The notes beneath the pieces are model-generated. The model searched no databases and had not been told where the DNA came from. It saw only the letters and a list, made by a program, of their open reading frames with translations. From Plantago elongata (Eukaryota > Streptophyta > Magnoliopsida > Lamiales > Plantaginaceae): DNA of 64,000 nucleotides. The translations under genes were made by a program, and so were the position numbers. Shown here in pieces: positions 12,300-24,800 of this stretch; position 1 is the stretch's first letter, and the number at the start of each line of letters is the position of its first letter. The DNA lies in NCBI GenBank assembly GCA_036897095.1, contig JAYMSP010000104.1:1-64000 (forward strand), given 5' to 3'.

Positions 12300-15200
12300 A
12301 TTGTACTATAATTATCCTATAACTATTAAGGACTCCTGCTGTCTTAGCTTGTTAACATTTCATTTTTATGCTTAGTATATATGTAATATAGAGTATAAGG
12401 ACTATATTTTTAAAAAATAAACAGGAAGGGTACAGATATTAGTATTTTTCATTATCTTTAGAAAGAGTTCTATATTTCGCTTTATTTTATAATTAAGCTA
12501 CTAAATAACCTACTTATCCTATATAGTACCTATATAATAGTAAGTACACCTACTAGTATATTTACTACTGAACCTACATAGTAGCATACTCTATAGAATT
12601 TTCTATAAATCCTTTACTTTACTACTAACACTTAAGTTCTTTACTTTATTAGACCTCGATTACTTATTAAACTGGATTCTCTCTAGTCATACTTATAATT
12701 TTTTTAAGTAGCTACTTGTAATAATGATCTATCTAAATTTCACTTTTGTAAACGAAGCTTTTAGTAATTGGTAATGGATCTCTCTACTTGAACTTGCAAG
12801 TAATTAAAGGGAATAGTGTTTCAACTGCGGTATTGGTTTATTCCATATAGACTAAAAACTAGTGGACTCTTGTAGTTAGACTAATATATATATATATATT
12901 CCTATGCAAACGGGTTTTCTTTATGTTATGTTGCCTTACTCTTAAAAACAACTTACACGTTACTATATCATAATTGCTAACAACGTATTATAGGCTTAAA
13001 TATCAGGTTAAATACAAGACAAATATTTTTTCTCAGTTCCCTTAGATCGCAAACTTCCTAGCGTACTTGAACCCTAAAGAAAGCATGTGTTTTCCACCTT
13101 ATTTATTTATTTATGCGCGCAATTTCCTACTTTGTTGGATTTGATAAGATTTCTGTATTTAAATCTGTAAATTCTAAACATTATAGTTTAAAGTGCAGCT
13201 AGTAAGTATAATCTAGTATAGGATCGGAAACATTGCGCTTAATTATCCCTATGAAAAATGAACAAAAAAGGTGACTTGCAATGAATATTATAGGATCTAA
13301 GAAACACTGCGTGTATAAATAGTCATTGTTGTTTGATTTTAACTTACTAAGGGGGTTATCATCCTCGTGTTGGTAATAGTTATTATAATAACAGTTGCTT
13401 ACTTATAGTTGAATCTAAATATAAAGTATAAAACATGTTGTTTTATGAATAATCTCTAAATGAAACAAAATAAACTATAGTATATATATAGTATTTTCCT
13501 CTTTATCTTCTAGCTCTGAGATATCATTTTTTTGACTTTATATTTTAAATTAATCTCTTACAAATTTTTTCTTACTATATAAATAACCCTGTCGGTGGTG
13601 TATTCTATCTTTTAACGGTATATTAAATTAGTACTGATAAAATGTGTTAGAATAAAAAGTATAAGATAACAAGAAAGAGTTTATTAGGTCAGTCTTATAT
13701 TATTGTTATTTTATAAGTTACTATTTTTATTTATTATATATATATTAAGATAATATAGCTGTGTCCCTTACAAAAGTATGTCTTTAAAGGCGTAGATCCT
13801 ATGTATGAGTTACTTCGTGTATTCCAAAAATGTCCTTCTAAGAAATGTTACAGGATCCGAGTACTTTAACTTATAGATTATTGTATCTTGGTATTTAAAT
13901 AGAACTCTAGGGTTGCCAAGAGATGTAGAAGGGTAAATATAGTAGTTGTTTTATTTAGGAAAGGTATAAGTTCATGCGTATTTCCCTTGGTTAACTAAGT
14001 GTTAAATATAATAATAATGCCTCCTATAACGATAAGTGTGTTTGTTACTTTACTCCCTTACTACTGGTATACTTACTTATAAGTTTAAACTAAAGACATT
14101 TCTATTTGAGTTTATAACTTTGTTGGTGACTACAGAACAAGCTGCCCTTCATAAGTTATGATAATTATGTGCGGTATAGTATGAGTAGTAAGAAAGAAAG
14201 AAAGTAATATCTATTATATAATATAAACTTAAGTTGCCTCTTATAGTATATTAGAACGGATTCTTTTTCCTTAGCATTAGAAACAATACATAATTTATTG
14301 ACTAAAACACTTATATATGAGTTAGTTTATTAAGTACTACAAACTATATCTCTTTGTTTTGTTTTTCAACTCGTACATAAGCACTTTTTATGAAAATATA
14401 CACACAGAATAACTTTTTCTGTTTATTTAACGAGAGTTTTGGAATAGGAAGGAATAGTTCATAGTACTTGCAAGAGATTTTTAATACTACAAAATCAAGT
14501 TAGCCATAATACAAACATAAGAGAATTCATAGCTAGCATAGTAATAAGTAGAAATCTTATAGAGTATATCTCAGATAATACAATACATTGTTGTCATTTC
14601 TAAAGTATCCTTTCGAGTATGACTTACACCCAGTAATTTATTTGTGTCTCATTAATTGAATTATTCAGTGTATTTATTTTATAGGTTGCTAACATATTTA
14701 TAAGTCAGTGTTCACTCTTAGTAAATTCTATATTTTAATAATTAGTCAACTAGAATTTTAGAATTTCTTCGATTAAGCGTGTCTTGTAGAATATTATCTC
14801 GTACTTACTTATAGTTTTTTTATGTGCTTTGGTTGAATATGATCACTACTTCTTGCTATATTTACGTAAGAGACTTCTTACCTTTCTCTTTTGGAATACC
14901 CTTGTAAAATCCTCCTTCATTTTCATTTTAGAGATTCTGTCTTTGGTTTTATTCTTGCTCTTAAGAAAATTTTAAGATAAATTTTATGAGACAGACAAGG
15001 GACTAGCTTTTATTTCTTTAATTTGAGTTAGATATTTATTATGTATACATGAGTGATAAGTGATATATATACCTATAGTCGTTAAATCTTAGTAAATAGT
15101 GCAAGTTCGTAAGCTACAAGCTTAAGTAGATAGGGTAAGTAATAAAAGTAAGAAGCATTTAGTATTGGGGTAGTCCCTTCTCGCGGGAAGTCTCTAATAT

Positions 15201-16080
15201 AGACTAATGTTTTAATGTAAATATCGTAGAGAATATAGAGTAAGTACTGTAAGACTCTACCCAATTTAGGTTAAGTTTCTAGTTAAACGATGTCTTTATT
15301 TTACGTATTCTCCTTTCTAACGTTTACTAATGTTTTTACTCTATAAATTCTATAACTATGTATATAAATAAAATATCTAGTGTAGTATAGTGTTAAAGCG
15401 TACTAATACGTGGTAGTGAACCAGCACAGAAAAATATACAGCTCCTTCTTCACTTATATGATTGATTGATTATATGAGGTAGTTTTTTATTATAGAATAG
15501 TTATATAATTAGCATTTTAATTATTTAGATTAGGTACTTAACTTAGTAAACTCTGCATAGATATGAGTTGTTGTTGTCTTTCATTTCGTATTTAGAGTTA
15601 GATAGAAACAATACAGAAGAAACTCACATAATAAACTAGGACTAAACTTATTATCCAGAACAATGATAAAAAAGTATAATAATTATATAATATAAGCTAC
15701 ACCTTGTTATGTTTCCTATACTACTACTAGAATTCCTATAATTTATAAACTATAATATGCTATTTTATAAATTAAAAAGTAATAATACCCAATCTATACA
15801 ACTAAGAAGTACACTATGTAAAACATAACTTTCATCTTTCCAAAAACTAAAAAATTTACTAAGACACTATATAGTCTTTATTAATTATATTATAAAATAC
15901 ATGCAACAAAAAGTTGCACTCCTAGAGGGGATGTTATACCTTTGTTTTTATAAAGACTTTTTACTTGTTAATTCTACTTATCTCTTATCTCTATATTATT
16001 CATAAACTAGTTAACGAAACAAAATGCTAAGGAAAGTACTTCATGCAAAAAATAGAGTTTACTTAGTAGTAATGGGTATT
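12300..16080. repeat. TA-enriched decayed tract
   Basis: From about 12300 the sequence shifts to very high TA content with few CA or TG steps (clearest at 12480-12720), and stop codons close every frame within a short distance. No gene is visible. This is what old repeats look like after repeat-induced point mutation, though no element family can be named and I could not find its ends. An (AT)8 microsatellite lies at 12884-12899. Confidence 0.4.
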
Positions 16081-16084
16081 GGTC

Positions 16085-16490
16085 AGAGTTTCCTTATTTA
16101 AATCTAGGATCGCCGCGCATGGTATATAGCGTGGACTGACATAAATTCTCAGTACCCCGCGGGCGGTGGTGGTGACACAGATAAGCAAGACAGTATATTA
16201 CAATATTACGAAGCTATGACTGCTCGTGGGCAATAATGCTTTTTAGTATGATATCATGCCGGGGTGTAGTAGGTCATAGCTGTTTGATGGCAAGTAACTA
16301 CTCTTCCTTGCTATGTCGAAGTTTCCTTTATCATGTTTGTTGCTGACGATGTCTACAGAAATGGGTATGGCATAGATCATAAAAGGTCGCAATGGTTAAG
16401 ACCCGACGGTTATATCCAGTGGTAGCATTGTAGCCTAGTTAGTGTCGTGACCTAAGGGAAGTAACGGTAAAGATCCGTAGTACTTTCATT
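16085..16490. other. GC-richer island, possible structural-RNA relic
   Basis: About 400 bases with much higher G content than the flanks, no open frame over 60 codons, and many short G-rich words (CCCCGCGGGCGGTGGTGGTG at about 16156). Such a stretch without a reading frame is more like rRNA than protein. A weak echo of small-subunit rRNA can be seen at 16388-16412 (AATGGTTAAGACCCGACGG against ATGTTTGGTTAAGTCC..ACG), but the neighbours do not follow through, so I do not assign it. It may belong to the same class as the rRNA fossil at 35 kb. Confidence 0.3.
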
Positions 16491-16499
16491 ACTTTATAA

Positions 16500-18780
16500 G
16501 TATCTAGGTAATGTTATTATATATATATATAGGTGTATAGCATTTCCTTTTTTCTTTTGATTCTATATTGATTGTACAAAAAAATAACCTAGAATTATTA
16601 AAGAATCATATAACATAAGAGCAAGGCCCCGCGAAAACACCCTTCTCTTTCTCCCTTAATTGATTCTTTATTTAGATTTTATACCAGCTCTTTTAGTAAT
16701 AGAAAGATAAAGTAATGCAACAATAAACAGAACACTCGTAAATACAAAAAATGCGGGAACGGGAAAAACATGGCAACAAGAATTTTTTAATAAAAAGCAT
16801 ACCTTTGTTGTTTAGAAGGTATTTTGTAAGAATTGAGTATGAATTACTATATATAAGTACCCGTTGGTTGTTAGCATAGTGAAAATAGTACAAGGAGTAG
16901 GAATGATCCTTGTATACTTAAAGATTTTTTTACTAGATAGACAAAAACATTGCCTGCTAGGATGCTTTTACAATTTTATTTTTGTCTTATAATACACTAT
17001 CCATTAGATCTCTTCTATTTTTATTTCTCTACTATTATATATATATTTTTATAAATAGCTTTCTAAAAATTTTATATATAAAAATATATATATATAATAC
17101 AACTCTAACTTGCGCACGTATTAACTACAAGTTTCTATTTTATGTTCTATATCTGTACTGGCCCACTTTTTTATTATACCTCCAGATGCGTGTTATACCC
17201 TACCTTATTTCTCTAAATATTTAGAGATAGCTTATTTATATATTATTTTACTCCTATCTTATTAAATACTTAAAAAAAAAACCTTAGATTTTCTAGACAT
17301 TGTTTACTTTCAAGTTATGTCTATTCGAAAATTCTTTCATAACCTGTACCCCTCCTTTTTTATGTCTTATACATCCTTTATTATGAACTACACCTTAAAA
17401 ATTTCATTCCTTTCATGAGTGCTTTAAAGAGATCCCCTTTGAATCGAGTCACATTTGTTATAGAATACTAGGCTAGGATAAGAACACCACTGATAGAGAG
17501 AACATCGTTTAATCCTGGGTTAGTGTTAATTAATATACTTACCATGTTGGAAATACTTTCTTGGTTTAGTAATTAACCTCTTTTATACCTTATACACTAC
17601 TATACTACACTTTATTTCATATTTATAAACCAAACCATATATATATTAAGTTAGTCTTTCTCCTTGTTTTGTTTTACTGGAAGTTTCTTTAATTTAATTC
17701 GTAAACCCTTTTTTTTATGCAAAAATACAGTTATCTTTTGTGAAATATAAGTGCTAAGTATTACGCGTAGAATATAAATAAAGGACTTGAATACTTTACC
17801 TTTTTATTACTTTTTAATAATCTTTTTAGAAAAGAGTCTACATGTAATGTTCGTACTTCCTTCGTTTCGCTAAATATAGTATAATAAAGTAAGTTCTATA
17901 GTAGCAAAAGAATTTACACATCCTAATCCTAACAAATCCTTATATGATAAAGTAACTAATGATAAGATTACTAACTTGTAAATGCTTACCATATACATAG
18001 ACTGTTCTTTCCCATCAAGAATTTATGTCACAAACCAGTACTAAATACGGAATTTGCATACAACAATGGCGACACCGGGAAATTTCTATCTATCTCGATT
18101 TCTTACTTACTATAACACTCTTAGACTAATTCTATTTCTTTAGTTTGGTCCCATTTTACGCCGATATAAGATTTTCTATACTATATGTAACTAAACGTCA
18201 CGAGTACCTATCAATTATGGTGTTCTTTTCCTATCTTTTATTAAGAGGGATTTTACCCATCATCTATGTTTTCGCAAACTCTACCACCTTAATAAGGTAT
18301 AGATCTTTCATGTGTATCATATTCAAATAATTACTTTTGATGATACGATGTCAAATATAATATTAGATTGTGCCTGTATTTTTTGTAAAATTAGGTTGCA
18401 CCAATCAAATTCCTTATTAAATAGGAAAGGAATCTCTTTGTATTGTATTAGACTCGAAAGAAGAACAAACAAAGGCATAAGAATAAGAAGTCGACTCCAT
18501 TTCTATACCTTTCTAGCAAACCGTATTAGGTAAACCCTATTTAATAGTAGAAGTCCATAAAATCTAAGTACATAGTAAAAATAAAATGTTATAGAAGAAA
18601 AAAAAACATTTTAGCCATAGTCAATAAGGCATACGAAAGTATTTAGATTTAGAACAGCACAACAAGATAGAAAATAGAAATACGTTGTAATAATAAAAGT
18701 GTAAAGAGCACGCGCAATCCACAGCAAGAAACGCAAGGAATTTGATATGTAACATTTCTATTGTCTAGAATACTAAAATT
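16500..18780. other. AT-rich gene-free tract
   Basis: Very AT-rich, with TA microsatellite runs near 16519, 17038 and 17085. Plus-strand frames at 16982-17224 and 18145-18533 are hydrophobic or basic, overlap each other and are of chance length. I see no gene, RNA or repeat boundary. Confidence 0.6.
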
Positions 18781-19110
18781 AGTAGTATAGGGAGAGGGCC
18801 TGTATGTAGTGACGGAGAGTGTTTTGATCGGTAGTGTTTGTGAAAAGGTTTAGCTCCTGGTAGTCAAGAAGAGGGCTCCCAGCTCAAGGACTGCTAAAAA
18901 GTGGACTTTACATCTTTCTGCCTAGGCGACAAGAAAGCTAGAGTCAAAAGAAAATGGAAGAAGAGGGGAGAGCTTTAGTGTTTGTGAAAAAGACATGCAT
19001 AGAGAATACGTTAGGCTATACGTGAGAGGTCGTTGGCCAATTAGGTGCAATATTAGTAAGCTAGATTCACTACTAGCAAGGCAAGACCAACTTCATAATC
19101 TAGCTGTAAT
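18781..19110. other. GC-richer purine-rich island with a short direct repeat
   Basis: The plus strand here is G and A rich (GAGAGGGCC, GAAGAGGGCT, GGAAGAAGAGGGGAGAGC) and carries the exact 14-base word AGTGTTTGTGAAAA twice, at 18833-18846 and 18977-18990, 144 bases apart and both close behind GAGAG. No open frame of note. I cannot name it; a diverged tandem duplication or an RNA relic are both possible. Confidence 0.35.
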
Positions 19111-21880
19111 CCATGTCTATTAATAACTCTATATAATATACGTAACAAAAAAGAATAAAATCGTCCAAAAACAAGGAGATTACAAAAGTTCATCTTTTTC
19201 GTATCAGTCCTAGAATCCATCAATCTATCAAACTTACTAGTAGAAAAGTTGACGAAATTTTATGTGTATATTCTTTATTATACTTCGGTGAACGAAAAGG
19301 CAATGATTTAAAAGTAGACATTTCTTCTTGGTTTTTCTGGAATGCCTTTCCTCTTTATTTAAGAAATAATAAATACTAATAATTAGAGCTCCTAGAGTAT
19401 ACTTCCAACTCCTTTGTCTCTTCGTAAACACTAAATTTAACACCTATGCCTGAAACCTTTCTTTTTAGACCCGTGGAAGGCACCTTTGTATGTTATTATC
19501 GTACATTCTTTCTTAATTACCCATATATTGTCGTCAATTATTCGACCTACGTAAAACTTTTCTCTTTTGCGCCGGTCTATCTTATCACTGATATTTCCTA
19601 TTCATTCTGTAACTACCTTCTTGTTTTCTTATTTGTGATTCTAATTAAGGATAGATAATTCCATCCAAAAGGTAGTTATTAAAAGACATAAAGTAATCCA
19701 TTCCTATATTTTACTTACTAATCTAATACTTAAACTAAGCAAAGCAATTATAACTTGTCGACTAATAAGCTGTTGCCCTTGTTTCTAAATAATGCCACAA
19801 TAGAATTAAGTGTGAACTCGTGTCTCGCGTTGTATAGGATATGAGCTTGATGTTGTAGTAAATGAGTAATTTATCAAATAGTATCAATGATATATATATC
19901 ATTGCTATATTTGTATATCGAAATATGATTCAATATCTCTCAACTTAGTACTTAAAAGTCTTAGAGCCATTTCTTGTTTCTTGTCAATTTCTCATCAATA
20001 TAAATATATAATTTCCAGCGCTGATGGGATATCCAAGGTAATTTGTAAGTAAACAAGAAGATGTGAATAATAAGGTTCTTGTAAATTCTAAATAAGTTAT
20101 AAAAAAAATTAATTTAAAACTTATAAAAATCAAATATCTAATCTAAAAAACAACAAGTATTCAACAGGAATTTCGTAAGATATATAAAAAAACATTTACG
20201 GCAAACAAAGCAATTCTTTCTCGATTTGAGATATATCTCTATTTCTAGACTTAGGGCCAGTATCCCTTTTCTCGCCTTATGAATGAATAAAACCCCTTGC
20301 TTTTGGATTGGATGGATATGATTTTTTCTAATCTAATTCTTGCTCTTTGCCTTGGTTTAGTTTATTAGTAATTTCCCTTAGATCCAAAAATATTTCTTAC
20401 TATCGTAGCTAATTTTCTATTACATTAATTAAGTACATTAAGAATCCAAAATCTTATCATATTTTAGTTTGGCTAGGAACAGGGAGAAGTTAAAAATAGA
20501 AAAACGATTAGTCGAGAATAAATAAGAGGGAGGCCTAAACAATATAGAGCGGATATCTTAAACAATTAACACTTATATTACATATTATAATACAATGAAG
20601 CACCAAGTATACTATATACCATCCAATTGACTATTATATAAAACCAAACAACAACTGAAGGAAAGGAAAAAGGACGTCGCCCAAAGAAAGAATCTCTTAG
20701 GAATCCGTTCTTATGCTGGCATGAATAAAATGTATTCGCGAAATAATTGAAGTCTAGCTTCTACTTGGAAATTATGCAGTTTAAATAAAGCTTTATTCTT
20801 AAAAAACAAAGGATATGAACTGTTGAGAAGAAGCATTTTCGTAGGGACAAAGCAAAGCACGAACGCAGTTAACTAGGATTATAATGATAATAGATTATTG
20901 CTATAGAATGATTCATTTATTTCTTTTATCTTGAAATTTTAGGTTAGGTAATCGGAAAGGAAAGAAACTCTTCTGGCTCGGAGCTTTGTCAGAATTCCTA
21001 TACACAATTACACAATGGATATAATTTTACACAAAAGTACAAATACATAATAAGGAGTACAACTATTATCAGACTACCCCACTTCGTTCGGCATTCTATT
21101 TTAAGGATAGCAGAGGACAACTTAGAGTTTTAACTCAAGATAGATATATGTAGGTTGATAGAAGACAAACGTACCAATTCAAAGCAGCATCCACCCACAG
21201 AGTCCTCGTCAATAATAAATAAAGGAAGGCTCGTAGATTCTTTTTTTGTGCGATATGTAAGTGTCAATACCCGCAAATAAGTTCTTCTCATAGAGTATAC
21301 AGTAGTCAAAACTTTAGAGTAGTTTTAACCTCGTTTATCGCGCTTTGCATGCATTTTTTTCGGAGTTACTTTACGACTATTTTTAAGACTTATAAAATAA
21401 ATATGATATTTCTTTTATTTAAAATAAAATGTAAAATAGAAAGGTATGGTAATTGGGATGGCTATAAAAACACACTATCATAAAACTGAAATAACTCTGC
21501 ATTTTGGTATATATACGTATGTATAATTTAAAAACCTAGGATTTGATCAGAAATGTCTTATTGTGCCTGGTTTTCTCAGCCTACTTTTAATAACATTGAG
21601 CATAAACGACTATGTTAGTTAAGTTAGGGAGATGAATACATAATTGTAATATTTTATATACGTGGAAGTTTTTATAAATCTTAGATAATTTTTGCTTATT
21701 AACTTATTTTTCGTTTAGGAAGTGTGTGGTTTTGTAAGAGAATTTTGTCAGTATTTTTTATATGCTACATGTGAGATCCCTAATTCCAAGTTAGTTGTCA
21801 TAGGGCAAGGTAACTCTTTTATAAAGACTAAAGTACTCTTTCTTCACCAAAGCTTTCTAGGTCAATAAATTATTTAGGGG
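19111..21880. other. AT-rich gene-free tract
   Basis: Ordinary AT-rich sequence with moderate TA excess. Frames at 19237-19443 (minus) and 19446-19658 (plus) are back to back but of chance length and without motifs. Nothing else seen. Confidence 0.6.
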
Positions 21881-24800
21881 TAGTGTTTTCATTTCTATTA
21901 TAAAATTATGCTGCTTCTTAAGGGGCGTCTAAAAGCTCTAGTTATACGGAGGGAGCCTACACAAATTTAACTCTAAAGTTAAGGTTACATAAAAAGGTAT
22001 ACTCTCTAGTAGACACTGGGTACACTTTCCTTGAGTTAACCTTTTCTTTTCTTGGATAATTACTATTTATATTATACACAGAAATATATTCCTTTATATA
22101 TCGTTAATTTTTCCTTTATAGAGTACACAAAATTGCCTCTTACCCTTTGTTAGTTCTTAAGTTAGATGTACTCTCCCTTACTAAAAATATAAACAAAATA
22201 AATAGTTACTTAATAAGATATCATAGGTATACGCGAATTACACCTCTATAGAAAGAGAGTTACCTTAAGTACGGGAAGATTCTATTACTATTTTTTATGC
22301 TCAAGCTTTTCCGAATTACTTTATAAAGAAGGGAGCATACTTTCTAGTGCATAATATAAATATAGAAAAGAAAGGAGGCATTACTAATCTGTATATTTTA
22401 TAAATGTCTTGTCCAATCTATAAAAAGAGCTCTACGATGCAATACCTAGAAATACTTAACTATTTTAAAGATAATGCCTTACAGCCGCAACTATTCATAA
22501 AAAGTATTAGTAGTAACAAGAGTTGAGTTTTATTAAGAGAGAGAAGTCGTGTAATTATATACTTAAGTAGCTCTATAGTATAAATATAAGAAAGAATTGC
22601 CTTGTGTAAAAGAGTTAGATTAAATATGCCCTTACATAGGGTATAATTCAGGAGTGACTTCTTCTTAAAAAAGTATATTTGTCTATAAGGGAAAAATCTT
22701 AGCGCACTCTATAAATTATCTACTCCTTTATTTAAGGGATTTTATACTTTAGCTTAAGTCACTAGTGCATATAAATAGTAATTCTATAAAGGAATCTCTA
22801 GTACTCTATCTAGTATTAGAAGATTATTACCTAAGAAAAATATAAAATATATTTTCTACGCAAAAGCTGATTTATACGATAGCAAAATAGATACTAATAC
22901 TCTTTACTATGGCTAGTTTATTATATATAATAAATATTGTTTCTTGCGGGGGCTTACCTTATAGATTTATATTTATGGAGAGATAGTCTTCTCTTTATTA
23001 GTAAAAAGGCTCCTCTTCTAAGTTAAGGATGAATTAACTCTTCTTTTATAGTAAGTAAACTTTTTCTAACTGGGACAACCTAGGTAAGATTCTACTGGTC
23101 CTTTAATGCTTAAGATAAAAACGATAATTTTGTGTATTCTAAAGGATCTCTAAAACTCTTATAATTAAGACTTATATAACAAAAATGTTTGTAAATGACT
23201 TTTCTTTTCTAGGAAATATTAGAAATATACTCCTAGATTAAGTAAGAGACACCTTTATAAAAGCACTTGAGTAAATCTTGTTATAATAAAAAAAGGAAAA
23301 GCATTTAAAAATAATACTAAAATAGAAGCGCTTTAGTTAAGAAACTATTCCCTTAATTATACCTAGAGAGGCGGCAAGACTTAATAAATTATTTAAAGTA
23401 GAAAGGGGGAATACCTTGACTTATCTTTATAAATAAACTTGTGCATGTTAGAGAATTTACCCTCCCTCTTGCCTTTATTAAACTAGAGGATAGTTAGTGA
23501 TAGTCCAGCTGTACACTATTAAAATATGGTTATAAGGGAGCCCCTATTTCCCCTCTTTATTAAGCGTACTAGAGTAATATTTATCACTTACATATTTAAA
23601 GATATCTAGTAATAGATATGCTCTCTTTCTTAAACACGTATCACTTAACTGATAAAGTACTCTTCAAAATGTATTTACTAAGTTTACTAGGAGATAGCGC
23701 CTTGTTATCTTTATATAGCTACTAAGGAAGAAAACTTATTATACAATAAATCAAGCTGTGCTCCCTTTATACTATGAATTATACTAGAGTTATATAACAG
23801 AAAGAGTTTTCCCTTTATAATTTACTAGTTGAGTAAACCATTATTCTTAATTAAGCGAGTCTCTATTATTAAAGTGTGTTCGTTATAGGAATATCTATCT
23901 CTTATGACATAAGTAAAATATAAACAATTATTAAATACAGTACCAATTCTACTTATAAAACATAGATATTATTCCAAGCTTTTATATTGTATTAGTAAGA
24001 GTACATAAATTAATAAGAGTTACAAGAGAATATTTCAACACTATTTAACAAAGAGGAGCCGTGTACCTTTCATAATTAGTCAATAAGTTTCTTGCTTATA
24101 GATTAGTTAAAAGATAGAGATGAGTACTCTATATAATATATTTATTTAATTAAAAGCTTTAATAATTATAATGATGTATCCCTAATAAGCTCTTCATTCT
24201 TAATATAGATGACGTGTATTCTTAACTAGTTTAAGGTGAAGATCATACATAAGATAAGTTAGCTCCTTAATCTAATCTAACAAGTATATGCGCCTATAAA
24301 GGCTTAATTATAAAAGTATACTGGGAATTTTATAAAGTATAATTTAAGAAAGTTTATAGGGAAAATAGTATCTCTCTTTTCTAATAAATGCTCGAGTAAT
24401 AATAATAGTATTATAATTATGAAAGATCTCTAGGACCTATTTAAGTACACGCGCTTTTCTAAATTTAATACACGTAACTAAGTTATAAGTCATTGTTTTT
24501 TAATATAGTATTTTATCTAGAAAGTAATTAGGCATTTCACCCCATATATATATAATAAATATCCATGTTAAGCTCTTCTATATTTTTATTTATATAAATA
24601 CTCTGTTTTCTATAATTCATAAAGACTCTAGAGCATCTTTTAGTATATACTTATATCTTATTAACAAACCAGACTTCACCCCCACGAGTTAATCATGCAA
24701 GTTTTTATCAATAAAACATCACATTTGAGAAAGGTCTATTCTAATCAAGTAATGGAAGGTATTCTCCTATTAATAAAGGTGCTTATAGTAAAAGGGTGAA

